Source: Chromatiaceae bacterium (lineage in GTDB: Bacteria; Pseudomonadota; Gammaproteobacteria; Chromatiales; Chromatiaceae). From it: a DNA stretch of 64,000 nt. The position numbers and the translations under genes are program-made. The stretch spans positions 434,001 to 498,000 of the forward strand of contig JACKMX010000004.1 in assembly GCA_024235175.1 (NCBI GenBank). Direction: 5' to 3'. Below the pieces are notes generated by a model. It saw only the letters and a program-made list of their open reading frames with translations. It did no database searches and had not been told where the DNA came from. Shown here in pieces: positions 60,236 through 64,000 of this stretch. Numbering within the stretch: position 1 is the first letter of the stretch; the number at the start of each line of letters is the position of its first letter.

Positions 60236-60435
60236 CCCGCGAAAAACGAACCTGCCATTGGCTTGCGGCTGCTAACAAACGAGGCCATAATATTCGGTTT
60301 CATGGTTGGCTGACCATTCCAGATACCGAATAACCGGATAAACTGCCGGGTGTTCCCTATCGAAACTATCCGTTAGTTTGGCCCTCCCAATCTTGTAGAA
60401 ATCCGTGTCGTTTGTGCGACCCGAGGAGCAGGGCA
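60236..60435. promoter_or_regulatory. folE2 upstream region
   Basis: No gene seen. The ribosome site GAGGAG lies 8 bases before the GTG start of folE2. A zinc-responsive (Zur) operator would be expected from knowledge of other folE2 genes, but I did not identify one by eye. Confidence 0.35.
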
Positions 60436-61248
60436 GTGACAGAGTGCGCCGAAAACAGTTGTGAAATTGCCGACGTCCAAAACAGTGTGGACACCCGGCG
60501 TATCGCCATCAACAAGGTGGGTATCAAGGATATCCGGCATCCGGTAAGGGTTAAAGACCGAAGCGACGGCGAGCAACACACCATTGCCACCTTTAACATG
60601 TATGTAAATCTGCCCCACAATTTCAAGGGCACCCACATGTCCCGGTTCGTGGAGGTGCTGAACAGCCACGAGAAGGAGATCAGCGTCAGCTCTTTCAAGG
60701 AGATGCTGACAGAGATGGCCGAACGCCTGGAGGCCAGGTCGGGCCATATCGAGATGAAGTTCCCCTACTTTATCAACAAAAAAGCCCCCATATCGGGCGT
60801 ACAAAGCCTGCTGGACTACGAAATCACCCTCACAGGGGAGATCCATAACGGCAAGCCGACCATGTATATCAAAGCGGTTGTACCGGTCACCAGCCTCTGC
60901 CCTTGCTCGAAGAAGATTTCCGACCGCGGGGCGCACAACCAGCGCAGCCATGTAACGGTCCAGGTCCGCACCAGCTGCTTTATCTGGATCGAGGAGATAA
61001 TCGAACTGGTAGAAACCCAAGCCTCCTGTGAGCTGTTTGGGCTGTTGAAGCGACCTGACGAAAAATACGTAACCGAACGCGCCTACGATAACCCCAAATT
61101 CGTGGAAGACATGGTGCGGGATGTGGCTACCATTCTCAACAAGGACGAGCGTTTCAGTGCCTACGTCGTTGAATCGGAGAATTTCGAATCAATACACAAC
61201 CATTCGGCGTATGCATTGATAGAGAGGGACAAACTCAAGCAGGAGTGA
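60436..61248 (+). CDS. folE2: GTP cyclohydrolase FolE2
   Basis: This 270-residue zinc-independent GTP cyclohydrolase of the FolE2 (COG1469) family makes 7,8-dihydroneopterin triphosphate for folate and queuosine. Features are VGIKDIRHPVRVKDRSDGEQ, MSRFVEVLNSHEKE, VTSLCPCSKKISDRGAHNQR with the active-site Cys, and YVVESENFESIHNHSAYA. The start is GTG 60436 with GAGGAG 8 bases upstream. Presence of FolE2 suggests growth where zinc is limiting or absence of FolE1. Confidence 0.93.
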   Translation: MTECAENSCEIADVQNSVDTRRIAINKVGIKDIRHPVRVKDRSDGEQHTIATFNMYVNLPHNFKGTHMSRFVEVLNSHEKEISVSSFKEMLTEMAERLEARSGHIEMKFPYFINKKAPISGVQSLLDYEITLTGEIHNGKPTMYIKAVVPVTSLCPCSKKISDRGAHNQRSHVTVQVRTSCFIWIEEIIELVETQASCELFGLLKRPDEKYVTERAYDNPKFVEDMVRDVATILNKDERFSAYVVESENFESIHNHSAYALIERDKLKQE

Positions 61249-61260
61249 GAGGCGCCAGTT

Positions 61261-61926
61261 TCAGGGCTGGTTGCTCAGAACCAGAACCGACCCTTCGACA
61301 TCCATTTTGACGCGCTTCAGAAAACTCATCCCGAGCAGCACCTCACGGGGTGAATCACCTTTTACCACCACCCCATCCACATTGGTAAGCTCGATCGCTC
61401 CGACCTGTACGTTGGCCAGGGTTATCTGATAAGCGTTGGCGAAACCGGATGCTGTTCGTACGGTGCTCTTCATGCCGTTCAGCCGGTAGGGTATGCCCAG
61501 GCGTTTGGCTTCGACTTCACTCATGGCGACCGAAGAGGCGCCGGTATCCACCAGCATTTCGGTCGACCTGCCGTTGATACTGCCAAGGGTGAGGAAAGCA
61601 CCCTGCCTGTTCCGTGGGATGCGTACCTCGCGGACTGCCGTCTCTGCGAAATTACCGCCATACGAGGCGCCCAGCTGGTACTCTTCCCGTCTGCCATTCA
61701 TCTCGATTACCGCACCACGGGCATTCGCCGATATCAGCACGACGCCTTCGGGGCTGGGTTCACCGGCACGCAAGAAACGCCGGGTCCCATCAAGCTCCAC
61801 CATTGCCTTATCAGGGAAAAGCGCCATCACCTTAAGCCGCTCCACCGCAAGCGCAGCACCGCTGACAGCAACCGCAATCACCACTGCTGGGAGCAGCACA
61901 AGCCGTGGAATAAAATGTATATTCAT
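61261..61926 (-). CDS. Retropepsin-like aspartic protease (TIGR02281)
   Basis: This 221-residue protein has an N-terminal signal peptide or anchor (IHFIPRLVLLPAVVIAVAVS) and a retropepsin-like domain with the active-site motif MLVDTGASSVAMSEVEAKRL. FLTLGSINGRSTEMLVDTG is the typical start and GVVVKGDSPREVLLGMSFLK the end of the clan AA family. It probably acts in the periplasm, since the signal is intact. The start ATG 61926 is preferred. A frame to 61938 adds four residues. Confidence 0.88.
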   Translation of the reverse strand: MNIHFIPRLVLLPAVVIAVAVSGAALAVERLKVMALFPDKAMVELDGTRRFLRAGEPSPEGVVLISANARGAVIEMNGRREEYQLGASYGGNFAETAVREVRIPRNRQGAFLTLGSINGRSTEMLVDTGASSVAMSEVEAKRLGIPYRLNGMKSTVRTASGFANAYQITLANVQVGAIELTNVDGVVVKGDSPREVLLGMSFLKRVKMDVEGSVLVLSNQP

Positions 61927-61966
61927 CTCACTCTTCACCCGGGCAATTTTTCATGGAACTTGCCTG

Positions 61967-62506
61967 TCATGGTGTACCAACAATCCCATCCAACAGCCGC
62001 ACGGCTGTCTGCAACAGCGCAAACCCGAACAGTCCCGCCACCAGGTCGTCGAGCATGATTCCCAGCCCGCCTTCAACCCTGCGATCCAGCCACCCGATAG
62101 GCCATGGTTTCAGGACATCGAAAAATCGGAACAACAGGAAGCCTGCAATCAACCAGCCAAAGCCGGCTGGCGCCAGCCAAAACGTAACCAGCAGCCCAAC
62201 CCACTCGTCCCAGACAATCCCCGCATGATCGTGCACCCCCAGATCCCGTGATGTGCGGTCGCACAACCAGATACCGACCACAAAAAGGAGCACCACGATA
62301 AGCAGGTAGAGTGCGTCAGACAGCGGTTGCATCAACAGGTAGAGAGGAACTGCCGCCAGAGTGCCTGCGGTGCCCGGCGCCTTGGGAAATGCCCCGGAGC
62401 CCAGTCCGCAAGCAAGCAGATGGACCGGATTATTCCAACGGATTCCGTTATTTGGCTGACTGGAAATGCTGATACCCGCCCTGACCGGCTTCAATCTGCC
62501 GCCCAT
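61967..62506 (-). CDS. pgpA: Phosphatidylglycerophosphatase A PgpA
   Basis: This membrane phosphatase removes phosphate from phosphatidylglycerophosphate. The domain begins at NPVHLLACGLGSGAFPKAPG and continues DEWVGLLVTFWLAPAGFGWL and FRFFDVLKPWPIGWLDRRVE. GLGIMLDDLVAGLFGF is near the end. The start at ATG 62506 overlaps thiL by about 59 bases and is not certain. It makes about 179 residues. It shares its strand with thiL upstream and the protease downstream. Confidence 0.88.
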   Translation of the reverse strand: MGGRLKPVRAGISISSQPNNGIRWNNPVHLLACGLGSGAFPKAPGTAGTLAAVPLYLLMQPLSDALYLLIVVLLFVVGIWLCDRTSRDLGVHDHAGIVWDEWVGLLVTFWLAPAGFGWLIAGFLLFRFFDVLKPWPIGWLDRRVEGGLGIMLDDLVAGLFGFALLQTAVRLLDGIVGTP

Positions 62507-63413
62507 CTGCGTTAAGGCAACGTATCCCCGGATCCTTTTCAACGACACCAATCCAGGCAACCCTCTCCTCAATCCCGCCAAGGGCGGCCTCGATCTGTCT
62601 ACAGCTATCCGGAGGCACTGTGAAACAGAGTTCATAATCGTCTCCTGCCGTTAAAGGTAACGACCAGTCTCCCGACATCTTGATATGTTCATCCACCTCA
62701 TGTGAAAGCGGCAAATTCCAAAGTTCCAACCTGGCTCCGACCCTGCTGCGAGCACAAATATGGCCCAGATCAGCCAATAATCCGTCCGATACATCGATCG
62801 CGGAAGTGGCCAGATCCCTCAGCGCCAGACCGGCAGCGAGCCTTGGTGAAGGGGCTTCCAGACGCTCACGAAGCCATTTTTCAGGCAGCCTTCCGCCGGC
62901 CATCTGCTGCAGCGCCAGGCCCGCGTCCCCTAAAGTGCCAGTGATACCAATTCTCTCCCCAGCTCTGGCAGCATCCCGCGTCAGCGCTTTGCCTGGCGGT
63001 ACAAAACCGTGCACCTGAATAGTGACCGAAAGCGCACCGCGGGTGGTATCCCCACCGACCAACTGGACCCGATGCCGATTGGCCAGGGCCGAAAATCCGC
63101 GCATAAAAGATTTCAGCCACTCGCTGTCGCTCTCCGGCAGCGTGAGCGCCAGAGTCGCCCATGCAGGAATCGCCCCCATCGCCGCCAGATCACTCAGATT
63201 GACGGCGAGTGCTTTGTGTCCCAGTTTCTCCGGATCCGTACCTGCATAAAAATGCACCCCTTCCACCAGAGTGTCGACGCTAACGGCCAGATTCTCCCCT
63301 GCTGGGACCTGAACAAGCGCGCAATCATCCCCCACCCCCAGCAATACATCCTCGCGGGGGTGCCCAATATGAGAGAAGAAACGCTCGATCAGTTCGAATT
63401 CGGAGAGTGCCAT
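62448..63413 (-). CDS. thiL: Thiamine-monophosphate kinase ThiL
   Basis: This 321-residue kinase makes thiamine diphosphate. It has LGVGDDCALVQVPAGENLAV, LAVNLSDLAAMGAIPAWATL, and TAIDVSDGLLADLGHICARS with catalytic Asp. It is the first gene of a minus-strand group thiL-pgpA-protease. The thiL-pgpA order is conserved in gammaproteobacteria together with nusB, which lies upstream here, across a 230-base gap. Confidence 0.95.
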   Translation of the reverse strand: MALSEFELIERFFSHIGHPREDVLLGVGDDCALVQVPAGENLAVSVDTLVEGVHFYAGTDPEKLGHKALAVNLSDLAAMGAIPAWATLALTLPESDSEWLKSFMRGFSALANRHRVQLVGGDTTRGALSVTIQVHGFVPPGKALTRDAARAGERIGITGTLGDAGLALQQMAGGRLPEKWLRERLEAPSPRLAAGLALRDLATSAIDVSDGLLADLGHICARSRVGARLELWNLPLSHEVDEHIKMSGDWSLPLTAGDDYELCFTVPPDSCRQIEAALGGIEERVAWIGVVEKDPGIRCLNADGRQIEAGQGGYQHFQSAK

Positions 63414-63566
63414 GCGCGCAAGAATAGCATGACAGGAAGTAATGAAAGGATAATCCCTGCTACAGCCTGCTCAGCGGGAAAATCGGTCACCATTTTTTGA
63501 GTGGGGGTAAGCGTCTGACAAATAGGCTGATAAGCACCGAATACAGCATATTTTGCTTAAAAAAAA

Positions 63567-63596
63567 CTGTCATCCCGGCGTTCGCCGGGATGACAG
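63567..63596 (-). terminator. Rho-independent terminator of nusB
   Basis: The stem CTGTCATCCCGG / CCGGGATGACAG has a 6-base loop and is followed on the minus strand by a run of eight or so T residues (rc of 63559-63566). It lies about 50 bases after the nusB stop. Confidence 0.85.
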
Positions 63597-63643
63597 ACAA
63601 TGTAACCGCACAGGACATTCAAACTAAGTATATACCATTTTGG

Positions 63644-64000
63644 TCAACGCGGTTTCATTTCCGCTTGCCGCGATTGTTTCGCCAGTTTATCCAAAACCCC
63701 GTTGACGTAGCGGTGACCCTGTTCCGCACCAAAAACTTTCGCCAATTCCACCGATTCATTGATGATCACACGGTATGGCAGGTCCATCCTATAGATCAGC
63801 TCAAACGCTCCCAGCCTTAATACAGCCCGCTCCACCGGGTCCACACTCTCTATGGAACGGTCCAAACAGGGCTTCAACTGTTGATCCAATGTACCCAGGT
63901 TGTCGGATACCCCCTGTAACAGTGTACCAAAATAGTTGAAGTCGAATCCGTTTCTATCCTGCTCAGCCAGAAACTGCTCTTTCACATCCCGGATATCCTG
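63644..64000 (-). CDS. nusB: NusB transcription antitermination factor (5' end outside window)
   Basis: The C-terminal part of NusB, about 119 codons, continues past 64000. Motifs are CLDRSIESVDPVERAVLRLG and GAFELIYRMDLPYRVIINES, then VELAKVFGAEQGHRYVNGVL, typical of NusB's C-terminal half. It probably follows ribH in the riboflavin operon, but that is outside the window. A strong terminator follows. Confidence 0.93.
   Translation of the reverse strand, partial: QDIRDVKEQFLAEQDRNGFDFNYFGTLLQGVSDNLGTLDQQLKPCLDRSIESVDPVERAVLRLGAFELIYRMDLPYRVIINESVELAKVFGAEQGHRYVNGVLDKLAKQSRQAEMKPR

Overview
The window is part of a gammaproteobacterial chromosome. The left half (1 to about 30,650) is a large piece of an integrative and conjugative element (ICE) of the PFGI-1/SPI-7/ICEclc type. 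The right half (about 30,650 to 64,000) is conserved core chromosome. The core gene order yebC-ruvCAB-ybgC-tolQRAB-pal-cpoB-queE-queC-tRNA-Lys, with parE/parC, lptFG, pepA-holC, xseB-ispA and thiL-pgpA, fits a Chromatiales-like gammaproteobacterium. I cannot name the species from sequence alone.

ICE, read right to left. A tyrosine integrase (29,509-30,561) lies next to the 3' end of a tRNA-Lys gene, which is the expected attachment site. Next comes a regulatory block: two FlhDC-like activator pairs flank a response regulator with a degenerate HD-GYP domain, followed by an XRE repressor candidate and a small HTH protein. Then come ParB-family and DUF2857 genes, the STY4528-type replication gene, a PFL_4669-family gene, a ParM-like actin with a small partner, a DUF3577 gene, a RadC/JAB gene, hypothetical genes and an AbiE toxin-antitoxin pair. 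At the far left the conjugation module begins (PilL-like, TIGR03759, transglycosylase, PFL_4695 family, TraD). It runs off the left edge, so the other ICE end is not visible.

Between these modules lies a nest of mobile DNA. A second phage-type integrase gene is interrupted near its start by a group II intron (about 2.1 kb). Its 3' end abuts a recombinase-in-trio (RIT) element of three overlapping tyrosine recombinase genes (4,282-11,277, with 27-bp perfect inverted ends). That RIT element was itself split by a second complete RIT element (about 4,638-8,098), which landed in the HxxR-box codons of its third recombinase gene and left a GTGCCT duplication.

Core half. One long minus-strand cluster covers Holliday-junction resolution (ruvCAB), the Tol-Pal envelope system and queuosine synthesis. 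Further on are a HDOD/GAF protein, a DUF971-MoaD fusion, a PAS histidine kinase with a FixJ-type regulator, the LPS export permeases lptFG, pepA-holC, topoisomerase IV (parE, a CNP1-like gene, parC), xseB-ispA, folE2, a retropepsin-like protease, pgpA, thiL and nusB (cut by the right edge). At least two families of short dispersed inverted-repeat elements sit in core intergenic gaps.

The points most worth a second look are the nested RIT elements and their choice of catalytic-motif codons, the iteron-like repeats with an AT-rich island inside the ICE replication gene, and the doubled FlhDC-like regulators around a degenerate HD-GYP protein.
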